Positions 1 through 11,944 of a stretch of 64,000 nucleotides of DNA are shown here, piece by piece. The translations under genes were made by a program, and so were the position numbers. The stretch covers positions 4,588,001 through 4,652,000 of the forward strand of contig NC_133166.1 of NCBI RefSeq assembly GCF_040802235.1, in the 5' to 3' direction. Each line of letters begins with the position of its first letter. The first letter of the stretch is position 1. The notes beneath the pieces were generated by a model, which saw nothing but the letters and a program-made list of their open reading frames with translations, had not been told where the DNA came from and did no database searches. The stretch is from Manis javanica (lineage: Eukaryota > Chordata > Mammalia > Pholidota > Manidae).

Positions 1-299
1 CTTCTTTATAATAAACCAGGCATAGTAAGCGTTGTGCTTCTTTGAGTTCTGTGAACCATTCTAGCAAATTATTAATCCTGAGGAGGTGGTCATGATTTAT
101 AGCCAGTTGATAGGAGGTACAGGACGCATGGACTTGTAATTGGTGTCCGAATTTGGGGGGCCCTTCACCTGCACTAATTCTGAGTAGTTGGTGTGAGAAG
201 TATTGTGAGTAGAGTGAGAAACAGTTCTTTACCGGCCTCAACCAGTGAACACATAGGATGTCTCCAGTCTTCTGCTACTACAGTTGTCTACATATGCTA

Positions 300-500
300 C
301 GCCTCAATGACAGCATGAACACATATGCCTTTGTATCTATGTGCCTTTATTTTTTTTGTAGGATAACTTGTTAAAAGTGTAATTTCTGAGTCAAGAGGTA
401 TGGGCTACTTAATATTCTTACAGATGTCACCATACTGCCCTCCCAGCAGGTTACACCCATTTACAATGCCCGCAGTGATGTGTGAGTTAGTCTCCTGGTA
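300..500 (-). repeat. Old LINE-1 3'-end fragment
   Basis: The text resembles the antisense of ancient L1M 3' regions ('aatttctgagtcaagaggta', then 'ccatactgccctcccagcag'). It is strongly diverged and both edges are approximate. Confidence 0.45.
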
Positions 501-1829
501 ATGTGATGCTACCCACCTCCTTCATCTCTGCCAGACTGGTAGCAGCCATCTCATTCAGCTTTCCTAGCCTGACTTTCACTGGGCTGTGAACATTGCATAT
601 GCCAGTTAGTAGCTAACAGATGTGGTCAGCAAAACTGCTGGCTATTGCTGTTTGGGAGCTATTTATCTGGTTGGGGTACAAATACAGGAACTTGAGGTGG
701 GGGCAGCCTGCCAGCCTCCATCCAAACTGTGTGTGTCAGGGTTTGGCTGACATCTGGGTGGTTTCCCAAGGCCATGATACAGCAAGATCATGGGGGAGCT
801 CCCTCGGGGACTAGCTGAGCTTTGGCTTCTGAGTTATCAGGCCCTGAGAGGGGGAACTGGCACCCGAGCGGACAGGAGGGTGGGTATAAACAGCGTGCAG
901 AAATCAGCCATCAACACTTCGTGGCATCTGTCTGCCAAAGCCATTATTTGGGGTTGCTGGGCTGGCCTCCTACAGAAAGCTATGTTCCCAAAATTCCAGC
1001 CTCACTTGTTTCAGGAATAGTGTTGCAGGGATATGGCTATTTTAGTTGCAGCTTCAAATTGTGCCATTTCTCCTCTTAGCTGTTTGACTTTTGCTGGTGT
1101 GGAGCAGTGAAAGGGGTCTTGCCAGCACCACCCTCATCCAGACCCGTGGCCCCCTCAGCTCAGCACAGCCCCTCCCCCTTCTCTCCTCTCTGAATGGGCA
1201 GCGGGTTGACAGGCAGGGCTTGCATATCCATGCTCATTCTTCCCTGTGAGTAATTGTGAAAACACTTACAAAGTGCCAAGCCCTGTGCTGTGTCTGGAGC
1301 TCCTGAGTGATTCAGCAAAGATCTCAGTGTCAGGGGCAGACCCACCGTGCTCGTGTGCACTTCCTGCTACACCCCTCCTGTCCCCAGTTCAGGGCAGAGG
1401 CTTCAGGCCATTCCCAACGCGTAGGGTTCCGCCCAGGGGTTCTGCAGGTGCACAAGGACAGGCCTACATGTGATGTGTGTAAACGATATGATGAGTTTGG
1501 GTGCCAGGCAGCCCTTCTGGAATGGCCGATGATGCCATGCCTCTTTTGAACACCATCCTGGCTTCTCCCTGCCCTTCAGGGGCCCCCAGCTTGCCACAGG
1601 TTCCTCGTGCTACAGCCACCTGCACTTCTTACTCATCAGGTCCCAAACCTGAGGATCCCTCCTGCCTCCCTGGGTGGGGTCCCTGTTTACCTGCTGGGGT
1701 TGTGCTTCTTCCCTTCCCCACGCTTAAAAAATGTTATTCTTCACACCTCAGTTTATATGAGTTCCCCCTTCCCCACCTCCTGCAGACTTTCCCAGCTCAT
1801 TACTGGACAGTGAACAGTAGTACCAAGGA

Positions 1830-1940
1830 TTTCCACCTCTGCTCAGCCAGTTACTGTGACATTGCACAAATCTCCTACCTTCAGTAGACATGCATTTGCT
1901 CCTCTGTAAAATGGGGATGATAATCTACCCTTCCCCAAGC
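1830..1940 (+). repeat. MIR SINE fragment
   Basis: It carries the MIR core 3' part: a 'gtgacattgcacaaatctc' block followed by 'ctcctctgtaaaatggggat'. The second block is the hallmark 'cctcatctgtaaaatgggga' region of MIR. Confidence 0.55.
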
Positions 1941-3329
1941 CAGCACCCACGAGCCACGGCCTGCCGTGGAGGAAGCTGCGGCTTATTAACTGGGGCGGGG
2001 GTGCAGTGGCATTGCTGACCCATGGGGGAGGTGTTGGGGAGCCGGCAGGCTCAGGGGACACTGGTTCTCACACTCCCTCTACTCGCCTGGGACTAGCCGT
2101 GTCTGCACCCACTTGCCAGGCCCGGTTGGTCGCCTCATCGTTTATCTTTGTTTTCTCTTTTCTCTTCAACATTTCTTTGAGTCTCAGGTGGGGGGACAAA
2201 CCGTCCTTGTTTGCCCATGACTGTCCTGGTTTTAGCACTGAAGCTCCTGAATTCGGGGCACATTCTGAGGCCCGGACAAACCGGGAGGGTTGGTCACCCT
2301 GAGGCCAGGGGCAGAGGCCTGACCCGAGGAGGACGGGCAGCGGGGCTGCAGCCCCACCCCGGCACTAGGCTCTGTGCCCTGCCGGGCCTGTCACAGCCCC
2401 ACAGCCGTCCTCCTCACGTTTGCCAGTCCTGTTCTATGGGGGAGGAAGCTGAGCTCCTAAGTAAAGGTACTTTTTCCAGGTCTCACTGCTCAGGTCGGCC
2501 CTGATACTGCGCGCATCAGGTGTCTCCACCACACCTCACTGCCCCCTGGAGTAATCCTTCTGCAGTGGGGTTCGTCACTCCACCACCCTGCTCCCACCGT
2601 TTCCTGAACGAGGACTCGTGAATGAGGCTTTCTGACTTTGTGAGTTTAGCTGCCTACAGGCTTGATGAGGGTGACTGTGATGCGCATGCGCTGGCTCTCA
2701 GCTGCACCTGCTGATCGCGCTGGCTGGAGAAAGGGCTTTGCAGATACGTGAGCTGAAAGAGTTGTCCTGATTGAGATGCGCCCTCCGTCACTCCTTGCAC
2801 TGAGAGACCACGTCAGCAATGTTCTGTCTCGCCATTTGCTGCTATTCTTGTTCACTGAAATTGCAAACAGTTTAAATATGAACAGTATTGACCTTTGTTA
2901 TGATTTCAAGAAATACATCCTTCTTAAGTAATTGAGTTTTAAAAGCAGCAAAGCACTGCCTCTGTCATTGTTTTGTAAGAAAAGGAATAAAGAAGCCTTC
3001 TGAGTATTACATTGCAGCCATTGCTATAGGCAGCTGCGAATTCTCGCTGATGAGCCCCAGCAGGTCTCCCAGCACCAGGAAATCAGGCTTCCAGGAAGCC
3101 TCTTGGTTCGGGGTCCAGTGACTTCTGCCCTGCTAAAATCCTCAGTTCTATGACTTCTTCCTTAAAGGAGGGGTCAGCATCTTCTGGGAAATGGGTAGAA
3201 TTTAGTTCTCTGCTTTTCACATAAAATTCAAATGAAGATGAACGGCAATGTGAACTTTAACCTTAGCCCACTAGATTGCTTGGTCCAACCAGGAGAACTT
3301 AAAATATATTTTTAAAAATATATTTTTTA

Positions 3330-3620
3330 AATTATCAATGTAATAAATGTGAAACATTAAGTTACATAAACATATAGCTTGGAAAATAAAATTTTGTTGC
3401 CATTAAATCTCTAAGGGACAATCTCTGTTAACAGTGTAGCTTACGTTTACTGTGACACTTTTCTATATATGGTATGTATATATCAGCACATATTCATACA
3501 AATATAAATAAGATCATATGCTATGTTATAAATTTGTGTTTTAATTTAGTATGTTGTAGACATCTTTTCTTGTCCATTCAAAGCTCATTCCTTTAATGAC
3601 TGCCTGCCATCCATTGTACA
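3330..3620 (-). repeat. Old LINE-1 3'-end fragment
   Basis: This AT-rich stretch resembles antisense L1M 3' sequence (a 'gatcatatgctatgttata' block, then 'gacatcttttcttgtccatt'). It is highly diverged and the edges are approximate. Confidence 0.45.
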
Positions 3621-4319
3621 AGTAAAATCTGATTTATTGAACCAGTTTCCTTGAAAAGAATGATTCAGCCAAGTCTTAATATTGGTCTAGTCACTAAGTT
3701 TCTCTGGACTTTTTTTCTGGAATGATTTTAGCATGAGGTGCAGTGGTGATGCTTTACTTCACCTTTTTAAACAGCTGCCAGGCACTGTGCCTTGAAACTC
3801 TTGGAACTGTTAATTTTCCATCTTTACTCTAAGACCATTTATTCTTAATTGTCTGCAGTAGATTGACAGGAGGAGGAACTCTTTGTTCCTAGGACCTAGT
3901 TAAATGCCTGGTTAGTTTGTCTGATTTGAAGGAGGTTTTTCTGGTCAAGAGAAAAATACAGAAACAACCATTGACTAGGTGGCCTGTTTGCAGCTTGTAT
4001 GAGCATCTCAGAAAGTTGGGCTGGCTACTTTTGTTTAGTTTTGCTGTTTCTTGGGTCAGAGTACCTGAAAGACTCCAAAGCAAGGTCCCCAAGGCTACGG
4101 TGAGGATTGGTTGCCTCTCAGGAGACTAGTCTACCAGTACCTTTGACCAACGTGGTTAACACACAACATATATGAAGTACACATTATGATACAGTTTGTC
4201 ACTGGTTCTAAATATGGTTCTTTTGCTCTTAACAGTAATCGCTGTTTCAACTGCTCATATTTGGGGTCAGAAATCAGAAAACCTAGATAAATGATAGATA
4301 GACCGACGCAAAGCAGAGT

Positions 4320-4450
4320 ACGAAAAACACAGGGTTTAAGTCAGACAGAATTGCATTCAAATTCCACCTCTGCTGCCTCCTATCTGTGTGGACATGTTGC
4401 TAACTCTCATGTGAAAAATGAGAGATCAGGACTGCAACGCTCATGACGAG
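4320..4450 (+). repeat. MIR SINE fragment
   Basis: Resembles the MIR core: 'attgcattcaaattccacct', then 'tgctgcctcctatctgtgtg', followed by a degraded 'aaaatgagag' segment. Confidence 0.5.
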
Positions 4451-4629
4451 TATATAATATGGTAATCGACGCACAAAACCTGAAAACTAAATTCTAGTTC
4501 TTTCTATAGTAGGTCTATGCATGTTAGCATTTAGACCTACTTTCTCAATTAGTGCCTAATTTCTCAAACCACCCAATAAGCAGCAACATTTCTATTGGGA
4601 AAAAGAGCAAAAGTTTGCTCTTTTTGTCA

Positions 4630-4770
4630 CTATGAATATTTGGTCATTCAACAAACTTTTACTGACCAATCACGATGTGTCAGGTGTTGTGTTGGGCACA
4701 GGGGCCACAGAGTTTAAGAAAATATATAATTCCTGTCCTCCAAGGGCTGGCCTGGAATCTAACCTGTTTT
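4630..4770 (+). repeat. L2 LINE 3'-end fragment
   Basis: 'ggtcattcaacaaactttta' followed by a 'gtgtcaggtgttgtgttggg' block matches the L2 3' end pattern (feeding into 'caacaaatatttattgag' and 'gccaggcactgt'). Confidence 0.55.
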
Positions 4771-5739
4771 TTAGAGAAAGAGAGAAGTGCAGAAGTGTGG
4801 CAAATGTTAATAGTAAACGTTAATATAGGTGAGGGTGTATAGATATTAATTGTTCTTGTCTTTCAACTGTCTGTGAGCTTAACACTTTTCAAAATAAAGA
4901 GTTGAGAGAGATTACCTTTCCGTTACTTGGCAGCCGTAACTCTTGAAAGCTGTTACTACCTCCCACTACTGCAGCATGGGATTTCCCGGATTATCTCTAG
5001 TCCCCTCTTCAGGTATGAGGGAAGGTGTGCCAGGGGTGGAGGAGGACAGTGACAAGGGCCTGGGAAGGTAAGAGGTGTGGCTACCTGGAGCCACCTCACA
5101 GGGGCCTGAGGGCAATGGGCACCCAGAGAGTGAGGGGGCCACCCAGGAAGCCAGGTGGAGACCAAGGGGCGGGCCCCAAGCTTCAGTCCTGCGCTAGTCA
5201 CTCTCCAGTGGCCAGCCAGCCCTGAGCACCCCTCTCAGTGTGTGGGGGCACGTGGCCCATTCTGTACGCTCCACCACTGCCAGCCGCTGACCTTTGATTT
5301 GAGCATAGAGGTTAAATATGTGAGCTTTGGCATCAGCAGGCCGCATGTGACTCAGGGGGGTGAACTTGGACAAGCTAGTTCTGTTGACACTGCAGTTCCC
5401 TATATCCTTGACAGAATCGCAGTGGGCCTGTGCATGGTGCCTACTTAATGCATGTATAATGGCATTTATATGACCTTAGCCCGCGGCACTACTATTCACC
5501 TACACACTCAAACAGAAACCTCTGCCTGATGGCTCTTTGCCTCACCCACCCCCACTTTAGTTCATCAGTCCCAGCGGCAACCCCCCGACTGCTCTTGCTG
5601 CCTTGCTCTTTCCTCCTGACCTCCAGAATGCTCTCCGGAAGAGACGTTCTCAAGCTCCTGGAGAAGGCGACCTCCCGCCTGGGCCTTCCTATGCCTTCCC
5701 ATCACCTGGCGTGGATCTCACACTGCCCACCATAAGTCT

Positions 5740-8700
5740 AATTGCCATCTGTCACCCTACATTTATTACAATGTTATTGACTATATTCCCTATGCTGTAC
5801 ATTACATCCCCATGACTGATTTATTTTATAACTGAGAGTATTACCTCTTAATCTCCTTCACCTATTCCACCTGCCCCACCAACCTCTGCCCCATTTTGAT
5901 AATCAACAATTTGTTTCCTGTCTCTATGAATCTGTTTTGTTCGTTTCATTTTTTAGATTCCACGTATAAGTGAAATCACACAGTATTTGTCTTACTCTGT
6001 CTTAGTTCATGTAGCATAAAACCTTCTAGATCTATCCATATTGTTGCAAATGGTAAGATTTCTTTCTTTTTTATGCTGAGAAATATTACATTGTATGTGT
6101 GTATCACATCTTTATCCATTCATACATTGATGCACATTAAGGTTGCTTCTATATCTTAGTTATTGTAAATAATATTGTAGTGAACAAAGGGGTGGGTATC
6201 TCTTCAGACTAGTGTTTTCTTCAGATATGTACCCAGAAGTGGAAGTGCTGAATCTTATGGTAATCCTATTTAAAAATTTTTGAGGAATCTTCTTCCTGTT
6301 TTCCATAGTGATGGCACCAGTTTGTATTCCTACCATCAGTGCATTGAGAGTTCTCTTGTCTCTACATCCTCACCAAAGCTTATTTTCTGTCTTTTTGATA
6401 ATAGGCAGTCTGACTGGTGTGAGGTGATATCTCACTGTGGTTTTGATTTGCATTTCCCTGATTATTAGTCACATTGTGCCTGTTGGCTATCTTTGTATCT
6501 TTTTTTGAAAAATGTGTGTTCAAGGTCTTTGTTTATTATTTAACTGAGGGTTTTTTGGACAGTAAGTTGTGTAAGTTCTTATCAGATATATGATTTGCAA
6601 ATATCTTCTACTCTGTAGGCTGCCTTTTCATTTTGTTGATGGTTTCTTTCACCGTGAAAAAGCTTTTTAGTTTGATGTAATCTTGTTTATTTTAGCTTTT
6701 GTAGTTGTTGCCTGAGAAGACTGGCCCTAAAAAGTATTGCTAAGACCAATGAAATAGAAAACGTACTGCCTATGTTTTCTTCTAGGAGTTTTATGGTTTC
6801 AGGTCTTACATTCAAATCTTTAATCCATTTTTAACTTATTTTTGTATGTAGTGTGAGATAGTGGCCCAGTTTCATTCTTCTGCATGTAGCTGTCCACTTT
6901 CTCCAAAACCACTTTTTGAAGATTCTGTCTTTTCCCTGTTGCATGTTCTTGCCTCCTTGTGATAGATTAATTAACCAAATATGTGTGGGCTTTTTTTTCT
7001 AGGTGCTCTATTCTATACCACTGATCTACAGAATCTACAGTGTCTGTTTTTATGCCTGTACCATACTATTTAGATTACTGTAGCTTTGCAGTATAGTTTG
7101 AAATCAGAATGTGTGATACCTCCAGCCTTGTTTTTCTTTGTCAAGATTACTTTGGTTATTCAAGGTATTTTGTGGTTCAATACAAATTTTAGGATCCTTG
7201 TTCTAGTTATGTGAAAAATGCGATTGGTATTTTGATAGGGGTTACACTGAATCTGTATTGCTTTGGTTAGTATGGACATTTTAACAATATTAATGCTTCC
7301 AATCTATGAATCAGGATATCTTTGCTTTATTTGTGTCATCTTCAATTTCTTTCATCAGTGTCATAGTTTTTAGAGTACAGGTCTGTCACCTCCTTGGTTA
7401 AATTTATATGTAGGCATTTTGTTCTTTTTGATACAGTTATAAATGGGATCATTTTCTTAATTTCTCTTCTGAAAGCTCATTATCAGTGTAAAGAAATGCA
7501 AAAAATTTCTGTATGCTAATTTGGTATTCTACAACTTTACTAAATTTATCAATTAGTTGTTAACAGCCTTTTGGTAGATTCATTAGGGTTTTTTATATAT
7601 AATACATCAACTATAAATAGTAAGAGCTTTATTTCTTCCTTTCTAATTTGGATGCCTTTTATTTTTCTTGACTCATTGTTGTGTCTAAAATTCCCAATAC
7701 TGTGCTAAATAAAAGTGGCAGGAGTAGTCATCCTTGCCTTATTCCTGATCTTAAAGGAAAAGCTTTTAGCTTTTCATCATCGAGTGTAATGTTAGCTTGT
7801 CATATATGGCTTTTATTATGCTGGTTCATTCCTTCTATACCCACTTGGCTGAGAGTTTTTCTCATAAATGGGTATTGAATTTTGTCATGTGCTTTTTCTG
7901 CATCTATTAAGGTGATCATATGATTTTTATCCTTCATTTTATTAATGTGGTTTATCTCCTTGATTGATTTGCAGATGCTGAACCATCCTGGCACATCCTG
8001 GCATCCCTAGGGTAAATCCCACTTGATAGTGGTGTATGATCCTTTTAATGTATTCTTGAATTCAGTTTGCTAATATTTTGTTGAGGAGTTTTGCATTAAT
8101 GTTCATCAGGGATATTTGTCTGTAGTTTTTTTTTTTTGTATGGTGTACTTGTTTGGTTATGGTATCAGAGAAATGCTGGCTTGTAAAATGAAGTTCGGAA
8201 GGATTCCTTCCTCTTCAGTTTTTAGGAATGATTTGAGAAGGATAAGTACTAACTCTTTAAATATTCAGTAGAATTCACCTATGAACCCATCTGGTACTGG
8301 AATTCAAGTTTATTTGGAGTTTTTAAATTACTGCTTCAATTTCATTACCTGTAATCTGTTCATATTTCCTATTCATGATTCAGACCTGGAAAGTTGTGTG
8401 TCTCTAGGAATTTACCTATTTCTTCTAGATCTTATAATTTGGTGTATAATTGTTCATAGTGTTCTCTTATGATCCTGTGCATTTCTGTGGTGTCAGTTGT
8501 AACTTCTTTCATTTCTTTTTCTTTATTTGGCCTTCTCTCTTTTTTCCTTGATGAGTTTGGCTGAAGCTTTCCTGATTGTCATTTCAAAAAACTGGTTTTT
8601 AGTTTCATGCTCTTTTCTATTGTTAATCTCTATTTCTTTCTTTTTTTTTTCTTTCTGCTCTGATCCTTATTGTTTACTTTCTTCTACTAACTTTGGTCTT

Positions 8701-11030
8701 TATTTGTTCATCTTTTTCTAACTCCTTTAGGTGTAAAGTTGGATTTTTTATTTTGAATTTTTCTTGCTTCTTGAGATAGGCCTGTATCACTTCAAACTTC
8801 CCTCTGAGAACTTTTTCTGCATCCCATAGATTTTGGGAAGTTGTGTTTCCATTTTCATTTGCCACAAGGTATTTTTTTATTCTTTGACTTCTTCATTGGT
8901 TGATTAGTAACATGTTGTTTAGTTTCCACATGTTTGTGTATTTTCCAGTTTTCTTATTGAATTCTAGTTTCATACTAGAAAAATATGGTAAAGGTGCTTG
9001 ATATGATTTCAATCTTCTTGATTTTATTGACTTCTTTTCTGGCCTAACATCTCTCCTGGATAATATTCCATGTAAATTTGACAGAATGGATATTCTATGG
9101 TTCTTGGATGAAATGTTCTGTATATATCTATAAAGTCCATCAGATCTAATATGTAGTTTAAGGTCAATGTTCCTTATTGATCTGTCTGGATGATCAATCC
9201 ATTGATATAAGTGGGTATTCCTTTATGTTGGTTAGTATTTGCTTTGTATATTCAGGTGCTTCTATGTTGGGTGCATAAATATCTACAAATGTTATATCCT
9301 GATTAATCCCTTTATCATTATCTAATGCCCTTCTTTGTCTTTTGTTACAGCCTTTCTTTTAAAGTCTATTTTGTCTGGTATGAGTACCAGCTTTCTCTTC
9401 CATTTGCAAGGAATATCTCTTTCCATCCCTTCACTTTGGGACTGTGTGTGTCTTCAGATCTGAACTGAGTTTCCTGTAGGCAGCATATAGATGGGCCTTA
9501 TTTTTTAATCCACCCATCCTATGTCTTTTGATTGAAGGACTTAGTCTATTTTAAAGTAATTATTGATAGTTATTTACTTATTGCCATTGCTATTTTGTTG
9601 TTTGTTTCCTGGTGTTTTTGTAGTTCTTTACTCTTTCTTCTTCTCTTGGTCTTGTCTCCTGTGGATTGGTGGCTTTATGTTTGGGTTCCTTTGTCTTGGT
9701 ATGTGTACCTATTTTAAGTTTTTGATTTGTTGTGACCATGAGGTTCATATATACTGACTATATAGATAGCAGTAGTTCAAATTTTGAAAGCATTACATTT
9801 TTACTACTGCCCCCATCATGTTTTATGTTTTTGACATCATTTTATTTTGTGTATCCCTTAACTACTTATTGTAGGTATACTTAGTTTTACTATTTTTGGC
9901 TTTTAACCCTTCATACTAACTTTTTAAGTGGCTGATTTACTGCCTTTACTATATATGTGCCATTACCAGTGAGATTTTTTTCTTTCACATATTTTCTCAT
10001 TTCTAGTTATGTCCTTTTCCACTTCACAGAGACTCATTGATATTCTTGTAAGGCTGGCTTAATGGTAATGAACTCCTTTAGCATTTGCTTGTCTGGAAAA
10101 CTCCTTGTGTCTTCTTCAATTCTAAATGATAACCTTGCCAGGTAGAATATTCTAGGTTAGGAGTGTTTTCCTTTCAGTACTTTGAATATATCATGCCACT
10201 CCCTTCTGGTCTGCAAAGTTTCTGCTGAAAACTCAGACAATAGTCTTGTGGGATTCCCTTTGAATGTGACTATTGGTTTTTTCTTTTTCTACCTTTAACA
10301 TTTTCCCTTAGCTTTTGCCATTTTAATTATAATATATTTTGGTGTGGATATCTTCGGATTCATCTTGTTTGGAACTGTACTTCTGGACCTGAAGGTCTGT
10401 TTCCTTCTCCAGATTAGGGAAATTTCCAGCAATAATTTCTTCAAATAAGTTTTCTGCCCTTTCTCTCTCTCTCTTAGCCTTCTGGAACCCCTATAATGTG
10501 AATGTTAGTATGCTTGATGTTGCCCCAGAGGCCCCTTAAACTATTCTTGTCTTTTAAAATTCTTTTTTCTTTTTGCTGTTCTTTGGGTGATTTCTACCAC
10601 TCTGTCTTCCAGATTGCTGATCTTATCTGTTGTTTCCCTTTGGTGCATTTTTCATTTCAATTATTGTATTCTTCAGCTCTGATTGGTTCTTTCTTTGACT
10701 CTCTGTGTTTATTTCTATCAATTTTGCAGGACAGCTGCTTCTCCTGGTCTTGAAGGACTGGCCTTGTGCAGGAAAGTCCCCTGTGGGGGTCCTGTGGTAT
10801 TTCACAGGTTGGCTGGAGTAGCCATGGGCCAGGGCCATCCCAGGGCACTCCACATCCGGGCTTCCCAGGAGGTATGGCTGGTGGTGGAGCTCACAGACCA
10901 GGGGTATCCTGATACACATAATGCTGGAGCGGTCCTGGCAAAACAGCTGGTCCAGCACAGGCTGGTTGGGGCTTGGAGCTGTGCCAGGCTGCCTTGGTAG
11001 GACAGCTGAAGCTGGTGGGATACAAATACT
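5740..11030 (-). mobile_element. Nearly full-length fossil LINE-1, antisense to VSTM5
   Basis: Read on the minus strand this is an L1 in order. A 5' region with the ORF1 N-terminal part lies at about 10,650-11,030. The ORF1 C-terminal half lies at about 10,050-10,650, with a recognisable REWHDIFKVLKGK block and a LKEF..KPALQE block. ORF2 runs from about 9,950 to 6,100. Its middle shows LWDAEKVLRGKF, YLKKQEK and LHLKELEKDEQ near 8,680-8,860, and the reverse transcriptase start [12 protein letters not shown] near 7,880. The old-type 3' UTR runs from about 6,100 to 5,740. Both ORFs are broken by many stops, so it cannot make protein. The 5' end is uncertain: 10,740-11,030 is GC-richer and may be L1 5' UTR or host DNA. 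The element sits in an intron and ends close to VSTM5 exon 2. Confidence 0.88.
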
Positions 11031-11039
11031 CAGTCCATA

Positions 11040-11135
11040 ACATTCACCATTGTAGCACCAGCACCAGAACCCAGAAGAGAGTCTGGCATGTACTAGGCAA
11101 TCAATAAATATTTTCTAAGTAACTTAATGAATTAT
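11040..11135 (+). repeat. L2 LINE 3'-end fragment
   Basis: 'gagtctggcatgtactaggc' followed by 'aatcaataaatattttct' matches the end of L2 ('cctggcacatagtaggtgctcaataaatatt'). Confidence 0.6.
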
Positions 11136-11195
11136 AGAAGTTCATTCCCAATAAGTTCTTATAAGTTGCCCCACATCTAGCACTCCATCCTGCAG

Positions 11196-11522
11196 GTCAG
11201 GGCGTGTCACTGTACATTCCCCAGTCTGCCATCAATGCCACAGTGGAAGAAGACATCCTGCTCTCAGTTGAATATTCCTGCCATGGTGTCCCAACCATCG
11301 AATGGAAGTATACGTCCACCTGGGGAGTGCAAAAGATTGTGGAATGGAAGCCAGGGACTCAGGCCAACATCTCCCAAAGCCACAAGGACAGAGTCTGCAC
11401 CTTTGACAATGGCTCCATCCAGCTCTTCAGTGTGAGCGTGAGAGATTCTGGCTACTATGTCATCACAGTGACAGAGCACCTGGGGAGCAGCCAGTTTGGC
11501 ACCATCGTGTTGCATGTGTCGG
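11196..11522 (+). CDS. VSTM5: VSTM5 coding exon 2 (Ig V domain)
   Basis: The acceptor is 'catcctgcag' before 11,196 and the donor is GTAAGA after 11,522. The exon starts two bases into a codon and ends one base into the next. Cysteines are at EYSC and RVC; the motif DSGYYV holds a valine where most V domains have the second disulfide cysteine. Confidence 0.93.
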
Positions 11523-11944
11523 GTAAGACATCCCCAGGGGCCCAGCACCCCTCTGAACTGCAAGTGTGTGGGGAACTGACTGCACAATATTAAAAAAGAC
11601 ATTGTCTCCCCCTTCCCCTCATCCTGCTCCCTAGAGATCCTCTATGAAGACCTCCACTTTGTTGCTGTCTTCCTTGCTTTTCTTGCTGCTGTGGCCGCAG
11701 TGTTAATCAGCCTCATGTGGGTTTGTAATAAGTGTGCATATAAATTCCAGAGGAAGAGAAGACACAAACTCAAAGGTAATTCTCTGGGCCTTGTGATAAT
11801 TCATGCTTTTATGGCTGGAGGTAGCACATGGTATCTTGTTCTCACCAAGAAACTACCTTGCAGCTGACTTGCAACTCACTGACTTGTTTTTGCTTTGCAG
11901 AAAGCACAACTGAGGAGATTGAGCTGCAGGATGTTGAGTGTTAG
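11196..11944 (+). CDS. VSTM5: V-set and transmembrane domain-containing protein 5, exons 2-4 (partial, 5' exon outside window)
   Basis: VSTM5 is a single-pass type I membrane glycoprotein of the Ig superfamily, expressed in brain and linked to neuronal morphology. Seen here are three coding exons, 11,196-11,522, 11,635-11,775 and 11,901-11,944 (TAG), all with AG/GT borders and matching phases. They encode 169 complete residues, matching human VSTM5 (about 200 residues) minus its signal-peptide exon of about 31. Exon 2 is the Ig V domain, from VSLYIPQSAINAT to FGTIVLHVS, with N-glycosylation sequons NAT, NIS and NGS. Exon 3 has the membrane segment (HFVAVFLAFLAAVAAVLISL) and a basic stop-transfer run QRKRRHK. 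Exon 4 encodes the acidic tail ending DVEC. Exon 1 was searched for and not found, so it should lie upstream of the window. No frame damage is visible. MED17 is convergent with it. Confidence 0.95.
11635..11775 (+). CDS. VSTM5: VSTM5 coding exon 3 (transmembrane segment)
   Basis: The acceptor is 'tgctccctag' and the donor is GTAATT. It encodes EILYEDLHF, a hydrophobic span of about 22 residues, the juxtamembrane CNKCAYKF and the basic QRKRRHKLK. Confidence 0.93.

Larger units (their letters stand above)
1..5735. other. Left part of VSTM5 intron 1, no gene seen
   Basis: I see no coding exon here. The open frames are short, lack recognisable protein motifs and overlap one another. The sequence is a mix of unique DNA and old repeat fragments (L1 at 300-500 and 3,330-3,620, MIR at 1,830-1,940 and 4,320-4,450, L2 at 4,630-4,770). 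1,900-2,600 is GC-richer but not a clear CpG island. The stretch at 2,140-2,300 ending in TTGGTCACCC looks like part of an old interspersed repeat I cannot name. Assigning it to VSTM5 intron 1 is inference: exon 2 lies at 11,196 and no exon 1 is visible. Confidence 0.6.

Noticed and set aside
1501-1887. 128-codon plus-strand open frame
   Set aside because: Low-complexity Pro/Ser/Leu content, no homology I recognise, and it runs into a MIR fragment.
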